Origin: Butyrivibrio fibrisolvens 16/4
GTDB taxonomy: Bacteria; Bacillota; Clostridia; Lachnospirales; Lachnospiraceae
Length of the DNA: 53,566 bases
Assembly: GCA_000209815.1 (NCBI GenBank)
Contig: FP929036.1
Coordinates: 2,622,058 to 2,675,623, forward strand
Direction: 5' to 3'
The number at the start of each line of letters is the position of its first letter. Position 1 is the first letter of the stretch. Shown here in pieces: positions 45,913 to 53,566 of this stretch. The position numbers and the translations under genes were made by a program. The notes beneath the pieces were generated by a model. The model was not told the origin of the DNA. It saw nothing but the letters and a program-made list of their open reading frames with translations, and did no database searches.

Positions 45913-47012
45913 TCACCAAAATGTGTAATTAACATTAGCAAAGCTAATTTTGTCCATTATCTTAAGCTTTACTTTTGTGCGATATGGTAACTCTACATTG
46001 TTGACGTAGGTTGAATTTGTAGAATTTAAATCTGAGATGTAATAATCATTTCCATCTTTTTCGATTTTAGCGTGATTACTGCTGACTGTTTTTGCTTTTA
46101 ATACGGCATCATTTCCCTTCCCAGAACCAATTCTAAACACATCTTTGTTTACTAGAAAGTCATCTTCCTGATTCTGCCCATCATAAACAAGCTTACCTGA
46201 TGGATTAACATCAGTAAGCAACACAGTTTTTCTTCTATTTCATAATCAGGATCCACTATAAAATCCTCGGATGCTTCCTCATAAGAATCATTAAACTGAA
46301 TCCTTGTATTTAAAAATCCTTTTACGGAATCAAAAAAATGATTTAGCTTACCAGACTTCTTTTCCTTTTCATTTTCAAACCAGTCGTCCAAGGTCTCTCC
46401 CTGCACAAAAGCAGGTTCTACTACCTCTTCATAAGGGTCAACCCGTTCAACATATATTTCATCCTCTAAGCCATCATCTTGAAGACACTCAAGTATTTCA
46501 CTGATTGTAAAATCATTCTTGAGACACAGATCATAGGCACTAAAGAGCTTTTCTGTAAACTGCCTGTCCTCTGAGCTGGTGAGCTGCAAAAAATATTCCA
46601 TCAATTCTCTAAACTGCTGCTGCACTGAGCCCATATCCATAGGACAATAGCACAGGCTTAATTTAAAGCTATCATTTGATTTCTCCAGAAAAACTGTCTC
46701 CTTACTAAGATATATGTGATTTTCATTAATCAGATATTTTGCAATCTCCTCATACCCAAGCTGGATATTCAAAATGATTCTCTGTAAAAGCCCCAGGTTC
46801 AAATCCCTTGCTTCGAGATAATCCTCCAGATTCTCTTTTCTACTGATGCAGTAATTGTACTGCTGAACTCCATTAAAATTCACCTTTGAGAACTGCAGCA
46901 AAGATGATATTTCGTTTTCCTCAATCATCTTTTCCTCGTATCCTAATGACTCCTCATTTATTTCCAGCACCATATAGCTTTCATTGTGCTGACGTTTATA
47001 TTTAACTTCCAT
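45913..47012 (-). CDS. FHA-domain protein with N-terminal DUF6382-like domain (frameshifted in this sequence)
   Basis: Restored length 366 residues. The N-terminal about 190 residues contain a family I believe is DUF6382 (VNFNGVQQYNYCISRKENLEDYL, LNHFFDSVKG), and the C-terminal about 95 residues a forkhead-associated (FHA) phosphothreonine-binding domain (FRIGSGKGNDAVLKAKTVSSNHAKIE, ISDLNSTNSTYVNN). Run 46227-46231 (plus-strand T) is one base short; correction joins the two. I use the ATG at 47012. Last gene of the Tad operon; a role in phospho-dependent regulation of pilus assembly is inferred. Confidence 0.85.
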
Positions 47013-47014
47013 AA

Positions 47015-47221
47015 TCAATCTCTAAGGGCATTTATTACGCCCACTACACCCTCCTTTAATCTAAATAAATAAACTGCATCAAAGCTGTCTGGCTTGTAAC
47101 TGACATACTCTAATGCATCAATAAACAAATCAAAAGCAATACACAGGGCCATTCCTACCACAAAGAAGCAGAAGCTGAAAATGTATGCCGCTTCTACTGT
47201 ATAACTTCCCTTTAGCTGCAT
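47015..47221 (-). CDS. Small TadE-like pseudopilin
   Basis: A 68-residue protein: MQLKGSYTVEAAYIFSFCFFVVGMALCIAF is the TadE-type N-terminus with G/E processing-like site (KGSYTVEAA). Single transmembrane helix, short acidic tail. I prefer the ATG at 47221 because AGGAGGA lies upstream; it overlaps the prepilin peptidase stop by 10 bases. Confidence 0.8.
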   Translation of the reverse strand: MQLKGSYTVEAAYIFSFCFFVVGMALCIAFDLFIDALEYVSYKPDSFDAVYLFRLKEGVVGVINALRD

Positions 47222-47658
47222 ACCACCATTCCTCCTACGCAAGATATAAAATATATAATCAAATATCCCATTAATAAAAATGGCACAAATGGAATTTCAA
47301 AATCCGTATTTACGTTATTTTTTCTGATGATAATTGATCCTATTACAGCTGCCAAAATTGTACTAAGCCAAACCAAAAGAAGAGTATTTTGAAATCCAAG
47401 ATAAAGCCCTGTAACCATAACAACTAACGCATCCCCTTTTCCGATTTTCTCTTTTGTTAATACACTAAAAAGATAGACCATCAAGCCTACCATCACGCCT
47501 CCTAGGATTGACAAAAAGCTGTAGGGTCTAATGCTAAAATCTATTATTAATCCAACTATTCCAAATATTATTATTTCAATTACTCTTACTTTTTTGCTTC
47601 TTACATCATCCCAGGTAGCAAGTCCGTAAAAGCAGATAAGTCCAATTTCTTCCAAAAT
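47212..47658 (-). CDS. Prepilin peptidase, A24 (TadV/CpaA-like)
   Basis: A 148-residue membrane aspartic protease, with catalytic aspartates in ATWDDVRSKKV and GKGDALVVMV, and about five helices. I choose the TTG at 47658, preceded by GAGGAG at 8 bases and positioned 14 bases after the TadE stop; the ATG at 47685 would overlap tadE and lacks a ribosome binding site. It would process Flp and TadE-type pilins. Confidence 0.9.
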   Translation of the reverse strand: MLEEIGLICFYGLATWDDVRSKKVRVIEIIIFGIVGLIIDFSIRPYSFLSILGGVMVGLMVYLFSVLTKEKIGKGDALVVMVTGLYLGFQNTLLLVWLSTILAAVIGSIIIRKNNVNTDFEIPFVPFLLMGYLIIYFISCVGGMVVCS

Positions 47659-47671
47659 ATTTACTCCTCTA

Positions 47672-48657
47672 TTATTCGCCTGCACATTTACTGCAGGGTC
47701 TCATAGTATCTTTTACTTCCAGATACAAAACTTTCTGAATGTTATGCTTGATTTCGGTGCAATTCACATCATTGTGAAACGCAGTTCCATAATCAGTAAC
47801 ATACAAAAATCCACCTTGTTCCTTAGATTTACATCTTTTACATTCATAGTAAATTCCACCGCTGAGATTTCTCGCCTTAGCAAGTTCCTCTTTAGTGATT
47901 TTATGAACAGAGGGATTTAGATATGTGCAGTTATAATTTCTATGGTATGCTTCACCCTTTTCAGTAATAAAAACATATTCCCCGTCAATAGTATTTTCAG
48001 CCTTATCATATCCAATCCACTTGCGAGTTCTGGCTCGTTGTGACATATCAAAGGTGTAATGTCCAAGCAAACCTATTGGAAAACTCATCTGGTAATCCAC
48101 CTGTAAATCTATGTAATTTCCATCTACACTGGTATTTGTAAAATCAAAGCCTATAGCTCCTCCATCCACGTATTCCAAAGGGACCTTATTTTGAACCATC
48201 TCATAGCCAGCCTTTGCAATTGTTGCTGCAAGAAGAGCAGCTTCCGACAGTTCTCCTGTTACAGTGGGTTCCTGCTCTGACGGGTCAACATCCTTATCAG
48301 ATTCACCCAAATTTGCCATATTCCCAAGGGTTACAGCCATTTCTCTACTGGTATTATTCAGCGACTGCTGCACTCCGGACTGAACCTGAAGCATTCGAAT
48401 AATAAACATTCCAAATACCATCAACGTAATAAATAATGGCAATATAACTGCTGCCTCGATTGTATAGCTTGCTTTTTTAAAGGAGGCATAAAAAGGCATC
48501 TCTTTTGGGGTAATAGAAATTTTTCCGTAAGGTTGATCTTGAATCCGGGTCACTTTCATAAGACTCAAGAAATGTTTATAGTAACGTTTTTCATTGGAGG
48601 ATAAACTCCTGGAATTCGGTGCAAATGAATTCCTGTCTTTTTCGTTGCAAGAGACAC
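47672..48657 (-). CDS. TadE-like pseudopilin with Cys-rich C-terminal domain (frameshifted in this sequence)
   Basis: Restored length 328 residues. A 65-residue cytoplasmic N-terminus precedes a pilin-type segment (KASYTIEAAVILPLFITLMVFGMFII). The C-terminal about 100 residues contain two copies of a Cys/His pattern: YHRNYNCTYL...CKRCKS and FHNDVNCTEI...CSKCAGE, which look like zinc- or disulfide-forming repeats. The GTG start at 48657 follows AGGAGG at 9 bases. The run 48638-48642 is one base short. Fourth-from-last in the Tad operon. Confidence 0.78.
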
Positions 48658-48678
48658 CTTTTTACACCTCCTTTCTGT

Positions 48679-50181
48679 TTAATAAGATATTGATTTATTG
48701 GTAACAAAATAATATTTTCCAATCTCTCCTCTTTTAGCATTTCCTCCAGCAAACAGTGATAAAAACTTTTCCTCAGCAGAATATGTAAGCTCCATATCCG
48801 CTGCCCAAAGCATATTGTCTACCTTGGTTTCCTTGTAATCTTCAGTTGAATTAAGTGCGTTTTCCATTATGTCCAGAGCTCTCATTGCTAATTTCTCATT
48901 AGCGCGAAGAGCCAGAAATGCCATAAGATATTCCTTGTAGCCTGTGCCCGAACCACAGTCCTTTGCCTTGAAATTTACATTGGTCACCTTTGATAAATGC
49001 CATATATCAGATGTCCATTGATCTAGCGTTTTTATAGGTGCTACCTTTCCGCCACTCAGCAAAAGTCTAACGTCTAAAACTGCTTCTGCGTATGCCCAGG
49101 CACCTATCACTCCATACTTTACTGCCTCCACGATTGCTGGGTTCATAGTAAATCCTGCTAATGTTTCTGCGATTGCTCCTGCCTGTGCCACCATAGAAGG
49201 ATTATTTAAGATGGTTTTATAATTGGCACATTCCCTCACGATTAAAATTTGCTCCACCACTGATGCCAAGCATTGTGGGTCCGTACCTTTTCCTGACAAT
49301 AAATATTCCACCTCATACTTTAGGCCATCATGATTTATGTCACTTCCAAAATAACTATAATTTGTCATTAGATAATCAATGAACAAGGCTTTATCCACCA
49401 GGGAATAACCATTTTCTATATCCCTTGTTCCTTCTAGCAGCTTTCTATGTGAGGGCAATGCTCCCATATTTTCCACTGATGAATCAGATAATTTATCTGT
49501 ATTTATAACCGTTGCCAGCACCCCTCTAGAAAATGATTCCTTTAATAAATCGAATGCATCTAACGGATTATCCTCCACCTCACCAGGCTCTGGATAATCG
49601 GTAGCCACTGTGTCATCAGCCTTGCTCTCTCTGGCCTTTCTTTTTTCTTCTTCAAGGGCTTCCCTTGCATTATTAAGTGATTCTTTGGCAGCCTTGGCTT
49701 TCTCTTCCACAGGAATCTTTTCGATGTTATTTACACTATCAATATGATCTTGTATTCCATCAATTATCTGAGAGGCCATTTCCTGCTTGGATGCCTTTAT
49801 ACCAAGGCTAATTACGCCTGCTCCTTTTTCATCAGTAAGAAGAGAATAATCCTTTGTGTTACAGCTATCTATTGATAATCCGAAAAAGTTGTAGCCGTTA
49901 TCTATATTGGTATTAAACTTACAGTAATCATAAGTTTTTTGTTCCATTATTCCTGGTCCTTCATTCATAGAACCGTAGCCTAAATCTATAGCAAGAATCT
50001 TGTAGTTTGTCCAAAGGTAAGGGTTGTACTCTGAAAAGGTACTTTCTACTGCCATATCTGTATCCTGTTTTGCAAAATTCTGTATCTCATACAGTCTTAC
50101 ACATTCACCCATGGTAAAAAGCACACACATAATCGATACAAGAATCATTGCAAAAAATACAGACAGGGAACCCTTTGCCAC
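48679..50181 (-). CDS. DUF5702-type Tad-associated protein
   Basis: A 500-residue protein with one N-terminal transmembrane segment (LSVFFAMILVSIMCVLFTMGE) followed by a long extracytoplasmic domain, including an EEEKRKARESKADD coiled-coil-like stretch and a Cys in VRECANYKT. I believe it matches DUF5702, found in Lachnospiraceae tad loci. The start is the GTG at 50181, overlapping the Flp stop (TAGTG). Probably a minor pilus/pseudopilin component. Confidence 0.8.
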   Translation of the reverse strand: MAKGSLSVFFAMILVSIMCVLFTMGECVRLYEIQNFAKQDTDMAVESTFSEYNPYLWTNYKILAIDLGYGSMNEGPGIMEQKTYDYCKFNTNIDNGYNFFGLSIDSCNTKDYSLLTDEKGAGVISLGIKASKQEMASQIIDGIQDHIDSVNNIEKIPVEEKAKAAKESLNNAREALEEEKRKARESKADDTVATDYPEPGEVEDNPLDAFDLLKESFSRGVLATVINTDKLSDSSVENMGALPSHRKLLEGTRDIENGYSLVDKALFIDYLMTNYSYFGSDINHDGLKYEVEYLLSGKGTDPQCLASVVEQILIVRECANYKTILNNPSMVAQAGAIAETLAGFTMNPAIVEAVKYGVIGAWAYAEAVLDVRLLLSGGKVAPIKTLDQWTSDIWHLSKVTNVNFKAKDCGSGTGYKEYLMAFLALRANEKLAMRALDIMENALNSTEDYKETKVDNMLWAADMELTYSAEEKFLSLFAGGNAKRGEIGKYYFVTNKSISY

Positions 50182-50372
50182 TAAATTCTTTTAGCCTGAG
50201 CATTAATTGTTTTGAACAGGCTCTCCACCAGTGAATTCAGATTGTCCTTAAAAATTAGAACAAGTCCAATTAATACAACCAGAATAAGAATCATCTCTAC
50301 GGTTCCTACTCCATCTTCCTCTTTCACAAATCTATATAAACTATTTTTTATTCTAAGCATTAATAAATTCAT
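50181..50372 (-). CDS. flp: Flp-type IVb pilin
   Basis: A 63-residue class IVb pilin: short leader ending FVKEEDG, then the processed start GVGTVEMILILVVLIGLVLIF with E5, and a short tail. The prepilin peptidase at 47212-47658 would cleave after the glycine. Major subunit candidate of the Tad pilus. Confidence 0.9.
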   Translation of the reverse strand: MNLLMLRIKNSLYRFVKEEDGVGTVEMILILVVLIGLVLIFKDNLNSLVESLFKTINAQAKRI

Positions 50373-50397
50373 TTCTTTCCTCTTTCTATATCAAATC

Positions 50398-51617
50398 TCA
50401 ATTTACCTGCATTAGTGCTGGTACAATCAGCACAACTATCACTAAAAAAAGCATTCCAGCCAAAGGGATTAAAAGCTTTGTGGAAGCCTCCTCACCTAAT
50501 CTTAGAGCTCGCTGTTTTCTCATTTCAAAGGCAGCACTTTCCTCTTTTTCAAGTGATTCCAAAAGATCCTTAGAACCCTTTTTCAAATTCTGGACCAGTA
50601 GCATAGATAGCTTTCTATATTCCTTGCATTCGCTACTTTTACCAAGTTCTTCCAATGCCTGTATCTCGCCTTTACCATCTACTATCTTTCTGTAGGTTTT
50701 AAGAATTTCTTCAAATCCAGGTCTTTTTTCCTGCCCATTATTTACACCATCCGAATACCTTTTAACTATTCTCTCAAGGGCTTTTCTAAAGCTCATTCCT
50801 GCCCCCATCAAAATAGAAAGTTGATTAACAATGAGTGGGTAATCCTTTTCCATCTCTTCTGCACGCTTTTTAGCTTCTTTTTACTATCAAGCCTTTTCCC
50901 ATATAAAATAGCTCCTACTGCAGCAAACCCAAGAAGAATAATTTGCAGTCCTCTGTAATTCATCCTTCGCTTCCAATCAAGTTTTATACCCTCTACTTCA
51001 TCGGGAAGCTTTAAATACTTTTTATCTCTTGTTTTTAAATCCTTTTTCTCTACAGCACGATTTATAGCCTCTAGCTGTCCATCTAATGTATCTAAACTTT
51101 TTTGATTAACAAACACTGAAAATGAATAGATTCTTTCTTGTTCCTCATAAAAAAGTGTGCTTGTAATATTTATCAATTCTCCATCCTCAGGAATGTTCTC
51201 TACCTTTAGTTTTCCTTCTGATGAAATAATTCCGTATGGAGATAATTTCCACTGAGCACTAATTAGACCATCTACATATTCGCTTCGTAAATCTAAATCA
51301 TAGGTAACATTATTGGCATCTTTATTTACTCCAAGATATGTACCTTCTATTTCCTTGATTGCCATATCAAAGCTTTTTTCTATCTGGTCATCCGATAATC
51401 TTCTATCAGATACATCTATTTCTAAATCTTTAGTTTGATCTAAAAACTCCAGCCTTAAACCTTCTGAAATATTCCCTTTGCCTGCATCTTTTCTTTTTAT
51501 AGTTCCATCAAAATTCGTATTTACGAAGTCATATATTAATATCCCTAATCCGAGAATTATGGTTACTATCAGTATTTCTATTAACTGCTTTTTGGTTAAA
51601 TCATGACTTTTTTGCAA
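50398..51617 (-). CDS. tadC: TadC-like inner-membrane platform protein with extracytoplasmic N-terminal domain (frameshifted in this sequence)
   Basis: Restored length 406 residues. Residues about 14-32 form a transmembrane helix, followed by about 190 residues outside the membrane, another helix (LQIILLGFAAVGAILY), and then the T2SF/TadC core: EEMEKDYPLIVNQLSILMGAGMSFRKALERI. The large external N-domain is unusual for TadC. I choose the TTG at 51617 with GGGAGG at 9 bases. The A run 50878-50882 is one base short. Confidence 0.82.
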
Positions 51618-51653
51618 GACATCCCGCCTCCCATTTTTAGATCTTAATATCAA

Positions 51654-52391
51654 TTATTTTCTTCCAAGAATTATCAAAGCGCCATACACTATCAAACAAA
51701 GGCTCATCAACCCTGCTCCTAAAACATTTCCATATATGGGAGCAATAAAATTAGGTGATGTAAGAGAAATATAGGCAAGTATTCCTATTGGCATAATGCA
51801 CATTACCTTTAATTCCAGCCTTTTTTCAGTTGTGATAGTTTCAATCTCCTGCTTTATGAGAATGTTTTCCTCTATTTTCAAAGCAGTATCTCTTATGTGT
51901 TTTCCATAATTTCCACCACTTCTTTTGGCAAAGGAAATAATCTCCGCCAGACTGAGAGCCTCTTCAAGCTCTATAGCCTTTGCAAATTCAAAGAAAGCTT
52001 TTTCTAGCTGTACATTCATTGCAATTTTTTGATTAAGTATGTGGACCTGTCCTGCAATAATACATCCATTTGGGTACAGCTTATGTAGCTCCACTTCCGA
52101 TTGTTTGATGGCTCTTTCCAGTGAATATCCGGTTTGTAAAGATGCCACAATCAGCATCATAAATTCCTTAAACTCTGCAGATAATCTTCCTCTTTTTTCA
52201 GCTTTAATTTCTTCTGATTTAAGCTTTAACCAAAAAGGAACTATTAATAATCCTGAAAGGATGCCGTAGATTGATTTATAAAATAAAAATGCTACTATCA
52301 CACTGATTCCCAGTGCTTGAAAGAACGGAATTAAATCTTTCCACTTGCCACTAATTTTTCTGTATGTATTAAATCTCCCATTTTTTTCCAT
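51654..52391 (-). CDS. tadB: TadB-like type II/IV secretion platform protein
   Basis: A 245-residue T2SF protein: N-terminal helix, cytoplasmic AEFKEFMMLIVASLQTGYSLERAI, and two C-terminal helices. It overlaps the CpaF gene by 61 bases. Works with TadC as the pilus motor platform. Confidence 0.88.
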   Translation of the reverse strand: MEKNGRFNTYRKISGKWKDLIPFFQALGISVIVAFLFYKSIYGILSGLLIVPFWLKLKSEEIKAEKRGRLSAEFKEFMMLIVASLQTGYSLERAIKQSEVELHKLYPNGCIIAGQVHILNQKIAMNVQLEKAFFEFAKAIELEEALSLAEIISFAKRSGGNYGKHIRDTALKIEENILIKQEIETITTEKRLELKVMCIMPIGILAYISLTSPNFIAPIYGNVLGAGLMSLCLIVYGALIILGRK

Positions 52392-53539
52392 TGGCCTGTA
52401 ATCCTTCCATTTTCCTCACCTGTTTCTCTAAATTTGTACAGTGTATTAAGCTTGATTTCTCCAGCCTCTATCCCAACAATTTCAGCAATTTCTAAAAGCT
52501 TTCTGCTCTTATCTCTCAGTCTTCCAAGCTGGACTATCACATCTATTCCTGCTGCAATTTGTTGCCTTATTGCAGCAAGGGGGATTTCCGCTCCCATTAG
52601 AACCATAGTCTCTAGGCGAGAAAGCATATCCTTGCAAGAATTGCTATGACCTGTGGACAAAGAACCATCATGGCCTGTGTTGAAAGCCTGTAGCATTTCC
52701 AACGCCTCCGGTCCACGACACTCTCCTACGATGATTCTATCTGGCCTCATACGAAGACTAGATTTCAATAAATCTCTTATACTGATTTCATTTTTGCCCT
52801 CCAGATTTGCATTTCTAGCCTCCAAACGAACCAAATTTTGCACATTTCTTAATTGAAGCTCAGCGGAATCTTCAATAGTAATAACTCTTTCATCACTTGG
52901 AATAAATTCTCCCAATGCATTCAAGAAAGACGTTTTACCGCTTCCTGTACCACCAGAAACGAAAATGTTGTATCCACTTTCCACTAGTTTCCTTAGAAAC
53001 TCCACCTGTTCTTTTTCTATTGATCCAAAGCTCTGTAGCCTTTCCATAGTCATTTGTTCCTTTGGAAACTTTCTAATGGAGATAATGCTGTAATCTACCG
53101 CTGCAGGCTTTAGAACAATATTGACTCGACTTCCATCCTCAAGCCTTGTGTCTACAATAGGATTTGATTCGTTAACAATTTTATTTGCACTTGCAACTAT
53201 ATTTTGAATAATGTCATTTAGCTTTTCCTCTGATGAAAACCTTTCAGCGCAATGTATTACCTGACCTCTTTTTTCAATGAAGATATTGTCAGGTCCATTT
53301 ATCATTATTTCTGTTATTTCTTCATCAGCTAATAAATCTTCCAGTACATCCAGCTTGCGAAGAGAATTGAAAACATGATTTTCTATTTGCTGACGCTGGA
53401 TAAGTGAAACTGGAATAGTTTTAGATTTTTCCATGATTTTATTTTTTATTAGCTGTAGTATCTCATCATCTGTAACGTCATAAGATAAATCAATTTCATT
53501 CATTACCTCCTGACGAATCTCTTCTTCTATGTTATGCAT
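52331..53539 (-). CDS. cpaF: CpaF/TadA type secretion ATPase
   Basis: A 402-residue hexameric ATPase powering the Tad pilus. Walker A GGTGSGKTSFLNALGE, Asp-box ITIEDSAELQL, Walker B RMRPDRIIVGECRG and His-box TGHDGSLSTGHSN are all intact. The C-terminal NTEKL-like segment (HTEKLVASG) confirms the end, despite the 61-base overlap with tadB. Upstream, the last few bases of the window (53540-53566) appear to end another ORF, perhaps cpaE/tadZ, but too little is present to call it. Confidence 0.96.
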   Translation of the reverse strand: MHNIEEEIRQEVMNEIDLSYDVTDDEILQLIKNKIMEKSKTIPVSLIQRQQIENHVFNSLRKLDVLEDLLADEEITEIMINGPDNIFIEKRGQVIHCAERFSSEEKLNDIIQNIVASANKIVNESNPIVDTRLEDGSRVNIVLKPAAVDYSIISIRKFPKEQMTMERLQSFGSIEKEQVEFLRKLVESGYNIFVSGGTGSGKTSFLNALGEFIPSDERVITIEDSAELQLRNVQNLVRLEARNANLEGKNEISIRDLLKSSLRMRPDRIIVGECRGPEALEMLQAFNTGHDGSLSTGHSNSCKDMLSRLETMVLMGAEIPLAAIRQQIAAGIDVIVQLGRLRDKSRKLLEIAEIVGIEAGEIKLNTLYKFRETGEENGRITGQWKKMGDLIHTEKLVASGKI

Positions 53540-53566
53540 AATTCTCTACTACTTGTTTTGGTTTTC

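Overview
The window looks like a chromosomal segment of an anaerobic, AT-rich Gram-positive of the family Lachnospiraceae; Butyrivibrio or Pseudobutyrivibrio is my best guess (inferred from protein character, not from a search). Supporting signs are Firmicutes-type GGAGG ribosome binding sites, a meso-diaminopimelate MurE next to DapA and DapF, a Tad pilus locus with a DUF5702-type protein, LysRS with an extra C-terminal tRNA-binding domain, and many small RsiV/zf-HC2-type anti-sigma genes. I see no rRNA, tRNA, CRISPR array or complete insertion sequence.

Layout: (a) 1-4150, end of an ABC (FtsX-type) transporter, a class II Fic AMPylator with a striking palindromic control region, and a secreted orphan protein. 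(b) 4182-12300, a long minus-strand housekeeping run argF-birA-DUF6145-like-coaX-dusB-greA-MATE-lysS, headed by two ARG boxes. (c) 12354-20193, SH3/SleB-type hydrolase, murG (plus strand), HIT protein, flavodoxin-SCP2 protein, rhomboid protease and dapF-murE-dapA. (d) 20364-28168, an accessory block: AraC regulator, ABC-2 transporter operon, a divergent 39-residue exported peptide gene, a large regulator with two HTH domains, and an AAA ATPase preceded by 10-bp phased repeats. (e) 28184-29764, a tripartite HipBST toxin-antitoxin with three evenly spaced operators. (f) 29778-35643, two ECF sigma/anti-sigma operons with matching autoregulatory promoters, plus a nitroreductase and a GNAT. (g) 35662-43200, queT, an orphan 28-residue ORF, pepF, an MFS pump under a leader-peptide attenuator, GNAT, a nuclease-like protein preceded by seven 52-bp tandem repeats, and a methyltransferase. 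(h) 43220-53539, secA and a Tad pilus operon (cpaF-tadB-tadC-flp-DUF5702-tadE-prepilin peptidase-small TadE-FHA).

An important caveat: at least 19 poly-A/T runs in 15 genes appear to be short by one base (occasionally the error could be two short or one long), splitting argF, pepF, hipT and others. In every case restoring the run gives a full-length, in-frame protein. I therefore annotate these as single genes with probable sequencing or assembly errors, not as pseudogenes.

The best candidates for something undescribed are the peptide / double-HTH regulator / AAA ATPase / decamer-repeat locus (24739-28100), the 52-bp palindromic tandem array beside a PD-(D/E)XK-like gene (40791-42035), and the ribosome-attenuation leader of the MFS pump (39829-39989).
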